Shown here: piece after piece, positions 34,901-47,207 of the stretch
How positions within the stretch are numbered: the stretch's first letter is position 1
Layout of the letters: each line of letters starts with the position of its first letter
Source: Coriolopsis trogii
Lineage: Eukaryota; Basidiomycota; Agaricomycetes; Polyporales; Polyporaceae
Reading direction: 5' to 3'
Assembly (NCBI GenBank): GCA_020543525.1
Contig: JAHYIO010000003.1
Coordinates: 186,001 to 250,000 of the forward strand
DNA length: 64,000 nt
Position numbers and translations under genes: made by a program
The notes under the pieces: model-generated
Database searches by the model: none
The model's input: the letters and a program-made list of their open reading frames with translations, nothing else
What the model was told of the DNA's origin: nothing

Positions 34901-37900
34901 ACGAGCAGACAAAGGCGGTTCATCTCCGCGGCCTTCTCGACTTCCGATACGAGAACACGACCGCCATTCCGATCGAGCAGGTCGAACCCTGGAACGAAAT
35001 TGTACGCCGGTTCGTCACCGGCGCGATGTCGTACGGCTCGATCTCTATGGAAGCGCACTCCACCCTCGCAGTTGCAATGAACCGCCTCGGCGGGAAGTCG
35101 AACACGGGCGAGGGAGGTGAGGATGCCGAACGGTCACAGCCCCTGCCTAACGGCGACACGATGCGTTCCGCGATCAAGCAGGTTGCATCGGGACGGTTCG
35201 GTGTGACGTCCAACTACCTCGCGGATGCCGACGAGCTCCAGATCAAGATGGCGCAGGGTGCGAAGCCAGGCGAAGGTGGTGAGCTTCCGGGACACAAGGT
35301 GTCGACGTCGATCGCACGCACGCGGCACTCGACTGCGGGCGTGGGCCTCATCTCGCCTCCCCCGCACCACGACATCTACTCCATCGAGGATCTGAAGCAG
35401 CTCATCTATGATCTCAAGTGCTCCAACCCGCGTGCACGGGTGTCCGTCAAGCTCGTGTCGGAGGTCGGCGTCGGTATCGTCGCGAGCGGCGTTGCGAAGG
35501 CCAAGGCGGACCACATCCTCATCTCCGGACACGACGGTGGTACCGGTGCGTCTCGCTGGACTGGTATCAAGTACGCCGGTCTGCCGTGGGAGCTCGGTCT
35601 TGCGGAGACTCACCAGACCCTCGTTCTCAATGATCTCCGTGGGCGTGTCACTGTCCAGACCGACGGCCAGCTTCGTACCGGTCGCGATCTTGCTATTGCG
35701 TGCTTGCTCGGTGCGGAAGAGTGGGGCTTTGCGACGACGCCGCTCATTGCGATGGGCTGTATCATGATGAGAAAGTGTCACCGTAAGTCCATGTTTCCTC
35801 ACTTCGGCGTCTCTACCGGTATTCATCTCCCAACGCAGTGAACACTTGCCCGGTCGGCATCGCCACCCAGGATCCCCAGCTCCGCGCCAAGTTCGCGGGC
35901 CAGCCGGAGCAGGTCATCAACTTCTTCTACTACATCGCCGAGGATTTGCGTCGGTACATGGCGAAGCTTGGCTTCCGCACTATCAACGAGATGGTCGGCC
36001 GTGCGGACATGCTCAAGGTCGACGAGAAACTCCGCACGCCCAAGACCGCGCACCTCGACCTCAGCGCGATCCTGAAGCCCGCTTGGCAGATGCGTCCCGG
36101 CGCTGCAACATACCGCGTGCGGCCGCAAGACCACAAGCTGTACATCCGCCTCGACAACAAGTTTATCGACGAGGCCGAGCCCGCTCTCACGAAGGGTCTC
36201 CCCGTGCACGTCGAGTGTGACGTCACGAATACGGACCGTGCTCTCGGCACGTCGCTTTCGTACCGTGTGTCGAAGCTGTATGGCGAAGAGGGCCTTCCGA
36301 AGGACACCATCCATATTCGCATGCGTGGCTCTGCCGGCCAGTCGCTCGGCGCGTTCCTTGCGCCTGGGATCACCATCGAGCTCGAGGGCGACGCGAACGA
36401 CTACGTCGGCAAGGGTCTTTCTGGTGGCCGTCTCATCGTCTACCCGCCCAAGCAGTCGACGTTCAAAGCCGAGGAGAACATCATCATCGGGAATGTCTGT
36501 CTCTACGGTGCTACTTCGGGAGAAGCGTTCATTCGTGGTATCGCGGCGGAGCGTTTCGCCGTCCGTAACTCGGGTGCGAACGCGGTCGTGGAGGGCACCG
36601 GTGATCACGGCTGTGAGTACATGACTGGTGGACGCGTCGTCGTCTTGGGCTCGACCGGGCGGAACTTTGCTGCTGGTATGAGCGGTGGTATCGCGTACGT
36701 TCTCGACACTGCGCACACGTTTGCCTCAAAGGTGAACATGGAGATGGTCGAGCTTGGGAAGGTCACGGACCCCAAGGAGATCGCTGAGCTCCGCGGACTC
36801 ATCGAAGACCACCGTCACTACACCGGATCCGAGGTCGCCGACCGCGTCCTGCACGACTTCCACCACTTGCTCCCGCTGTTCGTGCGCGTCATGCCTCACG
36901 ACTACAAGCGCGTTTTGGAGGAGCAGGCGGCTAAGGCCAGGGAGGAGAGGATGCGTCAGAGCGTCATCGACCTTGTGCCTTCCCGCACCGCCAGCCAGGT
37001 TGACCTCGCGTCGGAAGGCCTTGAGGACCTCCTCCTCCCCAGGGAGCCGCTCGCGCGCATGGGCCGCACTAGCTCTTCCTCTCGGGGTCGCAGCGAGCCT
37101 GCCGTGCAGGACCTCGAGGACTCGCTCGTCGATGAGGCCACCACGAAGAGCCGACTCAGCAAGCTCGACAAGACCCGTGGGTTCATGAAGTACAAGCGTC
37201 TGACGGAGGCCTACCGCCCGCCGCGCAAGCGGGTCAAGGACTGGAAGGAGATCTCGCACCGGCTGACGGAGGACGAGCTGAAGTACCAGTCCGCGCGCTG
37301 CATGGATTGCGGTGTGCCGTTCTGCCAGTCCGACACCGGGTGCCCGATCTCGAACATCATCCCGAAGTGGAACGACCTAGTGTTCAAGAACCAGTGGCGG
37401 GACGCGCTCAACCGGCTCCTTATGACGAACAACTTCCCAGAGTTCACGGGCCGTGTCTGCCCTGCTCCTTGCGAGGGCGCGTGTGTCCTTGGTATCAACG
37501 AGCAGCCCGTTGGAATCAAGAGCATCGAGTGCGCTATCATCGACAAGGTACGGGGCATAGGATCAACTGGTTTCTCGTCGAATGCTCTGACCTAGTTCCC
37601 TACAGGGCTTCGAGATGGGCTGGATGGCGCCCCAGGTGCCTCAGTTCCGTACCGGCAAGAAGATCGCGATCATCGGCTCTGGTCCTGCTGGTCTTGCTGC
37701 CGCTGATCAGCTCAACAAGGCCGGGCATTGGGTCACTGTCTACGACCGGAACGACCGTATGGGTGGGCTGCTCATGTACGGTATTCCCAAGTAAGTGCCG
37801 ATGACCCTTGTACCCTTGCCACTTCTGACGGTTGTTGCAGCATGAAGCTTGACAAGTCCGTCGTCCAGCGCCGTATTGATTTGATGGCTGCCGAGGGTGT

Positions 37901-38985
37901 GGTATGTGGATCATTATGCTGGTTGGACAGACGGTGGACTTACGTTCGTTACTCAGACGTTTGTCCCGAGCACGTTCGTTGGACGGGACATCGACGCGAA
38001 CGAGCTTCGTCAGGAGAACGACGCTGTCATCTTGGCCACCGGTGCGACATGGCCGAGGGACCTCAAGATCCCTCACCGTGAGGTGGACGGCATCCACTTC
38101 GCGATGGAGTTCTTGCAGCTCAACACGAAGTCGCTCCTCGACTCTGAGCTCCAGAACGGCAATTACATCAACGCGAAGGGCAAGGACGTCATCGTGATCG
38201 GCGGTGGTGACACGGGCAACGACTGTATCGGCACGGCGATGCGCCACGGTGCGAAGTCTGTCACGAACTTTGAGCTGCTGCCCAAGCCGCCTGCCTCGCG
38301 CGGGCGCGACAACCCGTGGCCGCAGTGGCCGCGCATTTTCCGGACGGACTACGGGCACACGGAAGTCGCGGCCCACTTTGGCAACGACCCGCGCGAGTAC
38401 TGCATCTCGACCAAGGAGTTCGTCGTCGACGAGGAGGGCAAGCTGCAGGGCCTGAACACCGTCCGCGTCGAGTGGACAAAGGACAGCGGCGGACGGTGGA
38501 AGATGGAGGAGGTGCCTGGCTCGGAGAAGTTCTTCCCTGCCCAGCTCGTCTTCCTCGCGCTCGGGTTCTTGGGCCCCGAGGCTGACCTGCTCAAGTCTAT
38601 CGGCCTCAAGCAGGACGCGCGGAGCAACATCCAGACCCCGCCCAACGTACGTTTCCGTCTCGTGTGTCTCCCTGCCATGTTGGCTCACGTTCGTGTTGCA
38701 GAGCTACTCGACCAGCGTCGAAGGCGTGTTTGCGGCCGGCGATTGCCGTCGTGGCCAGTCGCTCATCGTTTGGGGTATCCAGGAGGGTCGCCGTTGCGCC
38801 GCTCAAGTCGACGCTTGGCTCAGCAACGGCACCACTCGTCTGCCGTTCGACGGTGGTATCAAGCAGAGGGTACGTCTGTCGGAGCTTCCTACTATGCCAC
38901 ATCCAGCTGACACCGCATCCAGACGTTCATTCCTCCCCAGAGCACGCTTGTCTCTGGTGCGCACACCGTTGAGGTCCAGGCTTGA
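31997..38985 (+). CDS. GLT1: NADH-dependent glutamate synthase (GOGAT), fused large and small domains
   Basis: Ten exons 31997-32682, 32754-32965, 33039-34419, 34482-35782, 35839-37547, 37606-37790, 37841-37901, 37957-38646, 38702-38869, 38923-38985; 2151 aa (yeast Glt1 2145). It converts glutamine plus 2-oxoglutarate to two glutamates using NADH. A propeptide of 57 residues precedes the catalytic N-terminal Cys58 (ACGVGF) of the amidotransferase domain. The FMN/synthase domain follows, and the 3Fe-4S cysteines are Cys1186, Cys1192 and Cys1197 ([12 protein letters not shown]). The small-subunit part carries the CMDCGVPFC and CPAPCEGAC iron-sulphur clusters from about 1681 and two nucleotide-binding folds ([22 protein letters not shown]). 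All key residues are intact. Confidence 0.97.
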
Positions 38986-39449
38986 GTTTTCCCTATGCAC
39001 GATTGCCAAAGGGCGTCGAGACGGTACCGCTTACATACCTTCCTTTTTTCCTCCTTTCCTCTTCATCCTCATTCTCATTTCGCGTCGCCATCATCGGGGT
39101 CCGGTCGTTGTGTGGGTCAGGGTTGTGTGTCGGTGTGTACGGTCGCCGAGAAGGATTGCCGCGAGACAAGGAAAGTACAATACTATTACGCGCATACATC
39201 GATACTGCGATCGTCAACTTGTACGGAATACATCATGACATCTGTATACTTAGATATGTTTCCCTCTCGACCATCGTCTGTCGCCGTCCGTTTAGGATGC
39301 AGCGTCAGGTCTAGGGTATGAGTGAGCGGCCACAGGATCAAGCGTGTGATGGGGTACTGCAATGCGAATAGTAACATAAAGCACGGATACATGATGTCCA
39401 AGATAGCGCCATGATAGGGCGCAATAACATCGATGACGGCGACGACCAT
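38986..39449. other. Convergent 3' region, GLT1 / ECO1
   Basis: 464 bp containing the 3' untranslated sequences of two converging genes. It includes a pyrimidine-rich tract (39040-39085). No gene. Confidence 0.5.
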
Positions 39450-40664
39450 TCAGATGTTACTCTCCTCCTCGTAAATGCGCACGCCGCCCTTGCCCCAAGC
39501 TTCGAGGACGGCCTTCCCGGCGCCCGTCGGCTGTGTGAACGCGACCTCGCCCCGGAGCGGGCTGAGCGGGCAGCCGAGGATGAAGGTCGCCGCGGCGGCC
39601 GAGAGGAGGCGGGAGGCGATGCCGAGCCGACGGTGCTCGGACGAGACGAAGAGGCGGGGGATGCCCATCGGGGTCGGGAGCGGCTCGGGGTGAACGTACA
39701 GGTTCGTCGAGTCGTCCACGGGGAGGAGGGCAAGGGCGGGCTTCACCTCGCCGGCTCCGCTGCCCTCGCGAGGGCCGGGGGTGGATGTCGCCTGGGAGGG
39801 CTGCGAGGAGAGGGTAGGTTGTGACGAGATGGGGGTGTCGGGCTCGGACCGGCCTTGCGACGGGGTGTGGGATGGGGCGGATTGGGCAGCGGAGACCTCG
39901 GCTGGACGCGCGATGGCCATGGCGGTGGAGATGCGCTGGGCGACGACGCAGCCGACGATCTTCTCCCGTGTCGATGTGGGCCCTGGGGCGGAGAGGAGGA
40001 AGAGGTAGATCTTGCACCTCCGGAGGACGGCGGGAGAGAGCGGCGGGGACGAGAGCGCGAGGCGCATCGTGTCGAGCAGGAGGGCCAGCTGTCATACGCC
40101 CAGTGTGCCGATTGTGGATACGTGAGCGAAGGAACGGAGGGAGGGGCAACCGACAGACGAACGCACCTTGGCCCCGATCTTGCCTCCGACGTCCGGGCGG
40201 AAGCACACGACGCGCCCGCGCGCGCCGTTCGGGAGCTTGACGTTGCTCTGGAGCTCCTCGACGCCGGCCTTGAACGACTCGCGCTCCTCCTCCTTGCCCC
40301 ACTCGAGCCCGCGGCGCACGCGCGCGCAGTGTGCCTTGTGCAGCGCCTCGTCGTCTGGGGCGCCGCGCGTGTACGACAGGTCGCAGAGCGGGCACGTGCG
40401 CAGCGTTGGGGTGTCGAGGGCAAAATGGAGCTGGGTGAGCTTGGCCTGCTTCGACGCCGAGGCGGAGGCAGATGATTTCGAGTCGCCCTTGAGAGGCCCG
40501 CGGCGGGGTTTCTTGGTTGGCGCGTTGAGCTCGGTCGGACGATCGGTGAGAGGGCGCTTGCGTTTGAGGGGAGGCGGTGAGGTGAGGTGGGAGGTGGGAG
40601 AAGAGGGGAGCATAGGTTTTGTGGTTGAGCGAGTGCTGTATGTTCTGCTGAGAGATGTAGACAT
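39450..40664 (-). CDS. ECO1: Sister-chromatid cohesion acetyltransferase ECO1/ESCO
   Basis: Two exons (leftwards) 40664-40167 and 40088-39450; 378 aa. It acetylates the cohesin subunit Smc3 in S phase (family knowledge). The basic N-terminal tail (KRKRPLTD, KKPRR) looks like a nuclear localisation signal. A zinc finger follows: Cys91, Cys94, His109, His112 (CPLCDLSYTRG...LHKAHC). The GNAT domain ends with MGIPRLFVSSEHRRLGIASR and the ECO1 signature AFTQPTGAGKAVLEAWGKGG. A Ser/Pro-rich insertion of about 60 residues (SQGRSEPD...STPGPREG) splits the acetyltransferase domain before the acetyl-CoA loop. Confidence 0.94.
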
Positions 40665-40915
40665 GCTGGCTGCTGTCGCCGTCGTCGACGGAGGAGGGAT
40701 GGTGGTGGGGAGATGGCCGTGAGGGAAGACGACAAGCCACAGCGCGTCCGCGTTGGCCTTGTTTGCTCACACGCACTGCAACGCGTCCGTCACATGACCA
40801 AACGCGTCCCAGTCCTCGTCTCCCGCTTCCTCCGCCTCATTCGCATATGTACACACATTGGTAGATTGCGATATGCTATATGTACAGTGTTCCACAACAA
40901 CAGCATCCCCACATA

Positions 40916-42686
40916 TTAGGGACTCCAGGGACTGGACGCTTGGCCACCGACTCCTTCCGTCAAGTATACCGCGCGTCCGTCTTCCTCGATGTAGAAGCAG
41001 TCCTCCAGGCGTACTCCGATCTTGCATAACATAAAAAATAAGTAGAGTAAAATCATCGAAACGGGCTCAACCCTCACCTTTCCTTCGATATATATCCCGG
41101 GTTCGTTGGAGAAGGTATGTCCCGTGAGGATCACATCGTCGGAACCCCCACGTAGATACGGTGATTCATGACCTTCGAGACCGATACCTGTTACAGATGA
41201 GTTAGCAGATACATACTGAACTCGCAGATATCCAGTCTGACCGTGTCCTAGCCGATGGGTGAAATACTCTCCATACCCCGCTTCCTTGATGAACTGGCGT
41301 GCAACTCGATCCACTTCAGCTGTCACAGTACCGTTTGTGGCTGTTCTCATGGCCTGTTGTTGTGCCGCGTGGACTGTGTGCCACAGCGCTTGATATCTCA
41401 GAGGGATGGATGATTCCGTGAGTGCGAAAGTCTGGATATTCCAGAGGTCAGCGTGAGTGACGGCAGACGAGATGAGAAAACGACGAACTCGTGTCACATC
41501 ACTGTGGTAACCGTGCAGCGTACCACCGCCGTCAATGAGAACAAAGTCGTGCTTGCCAAGCACCCTGTCACTTCCGTGGCCATGGGGAAGCGCCGCATTT
41601 TCTGCCATAACAGATCACAGCGGTCAGTACAAGGCATCAACGCAGTCAAGTGAACGTAAGCCATACCCCCAAACAAAACAAGCGCGTCGCCATTCGCAAG
41701 ACCCGCAGCTGCAAGAGCGCTCCGGATAAGCTGCCCTACTTCTGACTCACGCATGCCGAGCTTGACGTGCCGTCTGACCTCTCGGATCGCTAGCACGGTC
41801 ACCTGTTACACAGAGAATGCATCAATGGGATTGCCCGAGTATGAGCCAGGATTGACGAACCTCGTTCACGCACTTCAAGATGTCGAGCTCCTCTAAGCTC
41901 TTGCGCTCCCGTAGCCTCTTAACCTCTACAGGGGCCATGAGGACGCGAGCATTCGGAGCAGCTTTCTGCAAGCCGTCCGCAACAAACGTCCTTACATCTC
42001 CGTCTACGTAGACGGTGGCCCCGTCCCGGTCAGGGAGGAGGGCGAGTGCAGTCGCGTACGGATCAGTGTCCTCTGGCCAAGCGGCGAAAGTGACCCCAGC
42101 ATCGCTCGGCACAGGTAGCATCTTCGCCCTCGTCTGTTCAAATTTCGGGGTGAGGATGGAGACGTTCGCCCGTACGGAGCCGTCCTCGTACATTTGGGGT
42201 TGGACTAACAGGAGCAGGGGACGCTCAGAGAGGCCCCAGTGCGTGCGGGAGAGGTTGGCGAAGAAACCTGCGCTGGCGCCGGGCTCTGCAATGTACGCAG
42301 AGGCATGAAGGGAGTGAAGAGTGCGCGCAAGGGCGTCCTGGCGCGTCACGAAGGAGTGGGAAGAGATAGCAGGGACATGTGCACAGTGGCTGGCCAGATG
42401 CGAAAAGTCTGGGAGAGAGGGCGCGGTCTGGTTGCGTGAGGTCAATAGATGAACGAAAAACTCGCGGTAGAGGTGTATGAAGTCAAATGCGAGCGCACAG
42501 ATGACGATGGGTATCTGTGGGGTTACGAATCAATATCTGCCGCGGCATTCCAGAGGGATAAGAAACGGCAGTACCAACCCATAAGTACCTACGATACGAA
42601 GCCTTCTTAGTCTCAGCGCCGCGCTCTATGAGCGGAGTGGTCTCTGAGACTGGCGCCGTGTTGCCTTTCTCCGAGTCCGCAGACAT
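40916..42686 (-). CDS. Peptidase M24 (Xaa-Pro aminopeptidase-like), single-pass membrane protein
   Basis: Exons (leftwards) 42686-42579, 42514-41861, 41802-41667, 41601-41489, 41431-41242, 41187-41078, 41020-40916; 471 aa. It has a short polar N-terminus, then a hydrophobic segment encoded across exons 1-2 (YRRYLW|IPIVICALAF) that suggests a signal anchor, then a creatinase-like domain and the pita-bread M24 domain. The five metal ligands are present: Asp in LIDGGG, Asp in YHSDVTR, His in HRLGHG, Glu in SNEPGIY and Glu in VRLEDCF. M24B enzymes cut X-Pro bonds at N-termini. It likely acts in a vacuolar or secretory lumen (inference from the anchor). It is divergent from the deaminase-like gene. 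Confidence 0.92.
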
Positions 42687-43035
42687 GGTGGTTGTGTGCG
42701 AAGGCAACTCGGGATGCGACGTCGATGGGATTCTGTGCCAGTGAGTATGCCGGCCGGCTCGGCCCGGGATGACGCGCTATAATTCGTCACGTGGGCCCAC
42801 AACGCGACTGCATGCAGAATCCAGGTGGTTTTCATCGTTACAGGGCCACAGATGTTGGCAATGGCACAGGTATAAAAGCCCTTACCAAGCAAGCCAGAAC
42901 GTATGAAGAAACCGGCAACAAATGGAACAGGGGCGAGGTGTTGACAGGGACAGGAGTCATACTAACTCATATACGTATTACTAGGACCCGCAGTGTGGCA
43001 ATTTACAACGGCTATGAGCGACCACATCTACGACC
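42687..43035. other. Divergent promoter region, M24 peptidase / deaminase-like gene
   Basis: 349 bp between two starts facing away from each other; no TATA box is obvious. Confidence 0.5.
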
Positions 43036-44853
43036 ATGTCGGCCGCCGCACTCCCCTCCTCCGAGTGGGCTACTTGTAATAACCCAGACTACTTCGCCCT
43101 CCTTCTCAGCCGCGTTCACGCCGAGCTTGACGACTCGGACCGCCCATTCTACCAAACTGTGGCGGGCACTACTGTCCCCGACGACAAACTGGTCAAACGC
43201 TACGCTCCTGTTCTCAACAGCCTCGCCCCTCTCTTGCTCTACGAAAAGGCGCAACAGCCTGTCGCCGTCGCCTTCAAACCTGCCCGCGCATATAAAGAAG
43301 AGCCCCCGGCATTCATCCTCGCACAAGATGCGACCGTGCAGACGAAGATCCAGGATCGACTTCGATCCCTCCTGGACCATCTACGCGAGGTCCGCGACCT
43401 CCACGAGGCAGCTCGCGGATCGCACTCGCCTTTAGACTTGAACAAGATCAAGGAGGAGGAGGCATTGGAGAGAGCAAAGTTGATGGGCGAGCTCGACGCC
43501 CTCTACCACTCTCGCAACAGGATCGAGGCCCGCTTCAAAAAGGACCGACGCTACGAGCACTTCCTCAACCTCGTCGCAGATGCCCGAGGCCAAGCCGCCG
43601 ACCATCGTACTGACCTTGACGAGCACGCGCAAAGGCAGCTCAAGGACCTCCAAGAACTCAGTGACGCCGACCACAAACCTCTCCTCCTCGTCGGCGAGAT
43701 GATCGAGGGGTCCGCGATATCTTCGCGCCACAGAGGGAACTGTCTGGAGAAGAAGAGCCGACGGAAGCCGACTATGACATACTCGTGAAATTGCAGCTCA
43801 ACAGCCACATCATCGCCCGAAGACTGCGTCAGTTGCGGCATGTCTGGCCGCTATGCACCGGTTACCTTGACGGTTGGTGCATCGGGTCTGGCATCACTTC
43901 TTTCTGTACATTCACTCGTTGATAGCTAGACTCCTAGATACTACCAAGAGGTTCGACGTCGGCAAATGGCCTGAGAAGCTCGTCTCCGTCTCTCGCGATT
44001 ACATGCAGGTCCTCCACGTTGCACAATGGCGACCGTGCTCTTCCACGGTCGCGCGCCCCAAATCGAGATCAGATGTGCTTCCAACCCGCGCTCGCACTCA
44101 GCCTCGCAAACGATATCGAGATCCGCTGTCGAACGCACTCTCGAGAAAGCTGGCTGGACTGACGTCGCAGACCCTCAGTACGCAGCGTTCGTCGACAAGC
44201 TCGTCGGGAGCTTGTATGACCAAATGAAATCATCCACGGCGGCTGCAACTAGCGCGCCCGCTGAAAGCGTAACAGGTGTGCATGGACGGTTGACCTCTGA
44301 CCATACTATCTGAACGCCAGGTCCTTCTGGAACTACCCAGGAGTCGGTCTCGGATGCATTACAACCATCCGTCCACTGTGAATGCGCCCTGCTAGCGCAC
44401 CTCCATGACTCCGCAGACATCGACCACGTCCTTCCATACATCAGAGTCTCGAAAGCCTCCTGCTGGTTGTGCTCGACGCAGTCACGGGGTCCATGATCTG
44501 CACTCAAGGGACTCCCGGCCAGCTCGTGCGCTGGAAAACCCCCGTGCTCCCCCGTGAGGTGCCGTTCAACAAGACGGTGGACGCGGACGTCCGCGAGCGA
44601 CTGTGCAGACGCCTGATGGCGCAGCTCACGTCCGAGGCCAATCAAGCGCGAGACTCGCACCATCGCGAACAGCAGTCCTCGCAGAGCACGGGCAGTTCAC
44701 AGCCTGGGGATGAAGGATTCCTCCATTGTATGTTTCATTTCGCTATATGCGCCCAATACTGGTATGAACCAGCTCATACTTTGGTCAGTGACCGACGGTC
44801 AACGTTGGGAGGACGTGTACGCGCAGCGTCGTGCCAAGATGATCAGACACTAA
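43036..44853 (+). CDS. Fungal nucleic-acid/nucleotide deaminase-like protein, frame interrupted twice
   Basis: Segments 43036-43860, 43938-44008, 44073-44127, 44186-44275, 44321-44727, 44789-44853. The C-terminal part carries a zinc-deaminase-like pair, HCECALLAHL and SKASCWLC, followed by QGTPGQLVRWKTP, as in a fungal deaminase-like family I recall (OTT_1508-like). The end TDGQRWEDVYAQRRAK is joined by a clean intron. The frame fails at two points: after MIEG at 43707-43710 and just after the second Cys motif at 44486-44489. Each lies in a GGGG run, and one extra G would restore frame both times (504 aa). Either two mutations or base-calling errors explain this. The intron 44128-44185 has a weak donor. 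Confidence 0.6.
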
Positions 44854-45158
44854 GACGGGAATGCGAGTGGGGGGTGGATGAACAGACGCCTCATACAATT
44901 CCGAGCAATGGTCCTAGGTCGGACGTACACCCGGTGCCAGTTGCAGGACAGAGCGGGAGATTAACGCACTGTGACGATCCCTCAAGCCCAAGGGCTATCG
45001 GCAGGAGCTCCTGTGGGATCAAGACCGTGTGCTACATACATATCATACTCATACATCGCTGTCCTCATCCGCGTCAGTCTTCAAGACACGCGCTCTAATC
45101 GCCATAGAGAGGCCCGTTTTGACATGTAAGCTATTAGTCTGTGAGCAGAGCCAGCAGC
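44854..45158. other. Convergent 3' region, deaminase-like / GH5
   Basis: 305 bp; no gene. It includes a short AT-rich stretch near 45030-45060. Confidence 0.5.
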
Positions 45159-47207
45159 TCAGTTGACAGCCGAACTAACAAGCGACTCCCCGTCCCTCAA
45201 CCCCTCCATGAACCACTGCGCGTAATACCCCTCCATCCCCGGCTGCACGACCACCTTGCCCAGCTTCGCCAAGCTGTCGCTGACGTACTGCCCCGAGAAC
45301 CCCAGCTTCGACAGCCCGTAGAGCGCAAAGATCTTCGCGGTCGTGTACCCGTCCGAGTAGCCCTTTGCGATCGCCCGCTGCTCGGGATCGATAGGCAGTT
45401 GATCACCGGTGCCGGCGTCGGTTGGATCGGTATCCCGCCTCCACTTCCACTGGTCCGTGCGCCGGTAACGCAGCGGGGTCCTGCGTTCTCGTTCGCGTTC
45501 TGCACCGAACCGGCTCCAGCGCATGGATGGGAAGAGACCGACTTCCAAAGGGTTGCTCGAAGCCTGTTCATAGCCTGAAGTTGAGGAGGGAGCTGTCGAA
45601 CTACTACCAGACGACGAGGGGTATCCAGTCGAGCCCATCTCAGAGACCATGTCCGCCAGAGCTGGTATGCGCGAGGGATCTATTGCCGGGGGTCCCTTAC
45701 CGTAGGAAAAGAAGGTAGAAGGTAGACTCTTCCCGACGGCCACTTTGAAGCACCACCCCGGATCGTCATCGCAGTCCTCCTTGTCGTACGCTAATAATAC
45801 ATTGATGACATGACGGCATGAAGCGGAAGCTATGCGTGAGAGCACTCACCCCAGAAAGACCAGCCTGCGGTGTCGTTCTGGTAAATGTTCATCTGGCCTT
45901 GGCAGAACTCCCGCCGGGCGTCGTCGGGGTCGTCTTCCTGCGCCAAGCTCTCGGGCGTGAGCGCGCACGAGAACTCGTCGACGACGAGGTTCCTCCTCTG
46001 GCGGCTTGACGCCTGGGCGAGATCGGTCGCGATGGACGTGCGGACGTCCTCGATGTGGCCGGCCACGGACTCCATCTCGTCCGAAGACGTGAACACAAAG
46101 TACGAATGGTGGTCTTGCACGACAAAGTCGGACCGGTTCGCGACAAAGTCGCTGAACCGCTCGAGGTCGAAGCCGTCGTGGATGTAGAGAGGGAACGACG
46201 CCGCCGCAGAATCGGCCTGTCTCATGGTGCTGATCGCCCTCGAGTCTGCGGGAAGGCGGTCAACGGAATGATGCTCCCCAAGATGAGCATACTCACAAAA
46301 GTCAGCAAGCTCCTCGTCGTTCCTCGGCTCGTTGAGGATCTGGATGCCGACGACGTTCGTGACGTTCACGAGCTGTCGCGTGAGGTACGTCAAGACGGTC
46401 ATCGTCTTGTTCTCATACCAGTCGTTCCCAAAGAGGTTGACCTGCCCGTCCGACACGCCAGAATGCTGCTGCCCGTTCTGGCTGCCGGGAGCCCCGTGAA
46501 GATCGACCAAGACCCCGATGCCAGAGTCGGCCGCCATATTGATCGCCCGGACGACCCGGCTCCACGCGTTCTGGTAGACGGCCGCGACGGGTTCGAAGGG
46601 CGTGCCTTGACAGAAGTCGGGCCCCAGACTCCAGTAGCCGATGGGCAAGCGAACGGTGTTAATGCCGAGACCAGCGAGGTACTGGAAGTCAGAAGCGCGG
46701 ATGAAAGAGTCCCAGTGTCGTTCGAGGAGAGCGCGAGCAGAGTCCAGAGAGCCCCAGCCAGAAGCAATGTCCAGTTCAGACATCTTGTCGCCACTCGCAC
46801 ATGTGAAGAGCGAAGGTGTCATCCACTGTTCGTGCACAAACCTAGAAGCGATTAGATTGTTAACAATGGACCTTCCGAACTGCCGCGATGGTCAAGTACC
46901 ATGAGCCCAGGTTGACAGACTGCTGTTGCCTGTAGCGGAAGACGGTAGCCTTCGATTGATCATATGGAGGAAACGGGGGTACGTTTGTGTCCTGGATCTG
47001 ATAAGGCTGTACCGCGCAACCGTCACCTTGAGTGTCGAAGTTGTGCCAGGGAGGTTGTTGGAACTCTTCGGTTTGGTTGTTGGAGGAGAGAGCAAGCTTG
47101 GATGCTGGGCCGGTTGGTTGGACAGGATACGGACTAGGCTTGAATGCTCCTTGAGACAGCCCCATCGTGAGAAGAAGGGTGGTAAAGTCTGTGCTGGTGA
47201 AGCCCAT
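45159..47207 (-). CDS. GH5 exo-beta-1,3-glucanase-like protein with C-terminal extension
   Basis: Exons (leftwards) 47207-46900, 46841-46297, 46245-45850, 45790-45159; 626 aa. A short hydrophobic start (FTTLLLTMGLSQGA) could be a signal peptide. The start is uncertain because the frame is open to 47459 and includes a stronger hydrophobic stretch. GH5 landmarks: GSWFVHEQWMTPSLF, LGINTVRLPIGYW, LVDLHGAPGSQNG, acid/base Glu in ILNEPRN, QDHHSYFVF and nucleophile Glu in VVDEFSCALT. These align with yeast EXG1-type 1,3-beta-glucanases involved in wall remodelling. After the barrel comes a Ser/Pro and Arg-rich linker and a distinct block (GYSDGYTTAKIFALYGLSKL) of unknown role. An in-frame intron in the linker is possible. 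Confidence 0.87.

Noticed and set aside
35134..35826. 230-codon and similar long antisense frames across GLT1
   Set aside because: They mirror GLT1 codon bias; the sense strand encodes intact GOGAT motifs.
43698..43741. A 44-nt intron as explanation for the first frame break in the deaminase-like gene
   Set aside because: It is shorter than the other introns here, has a poor GTCGGC donor, and would delete protein-like residues that read on smoothly if one G is added.
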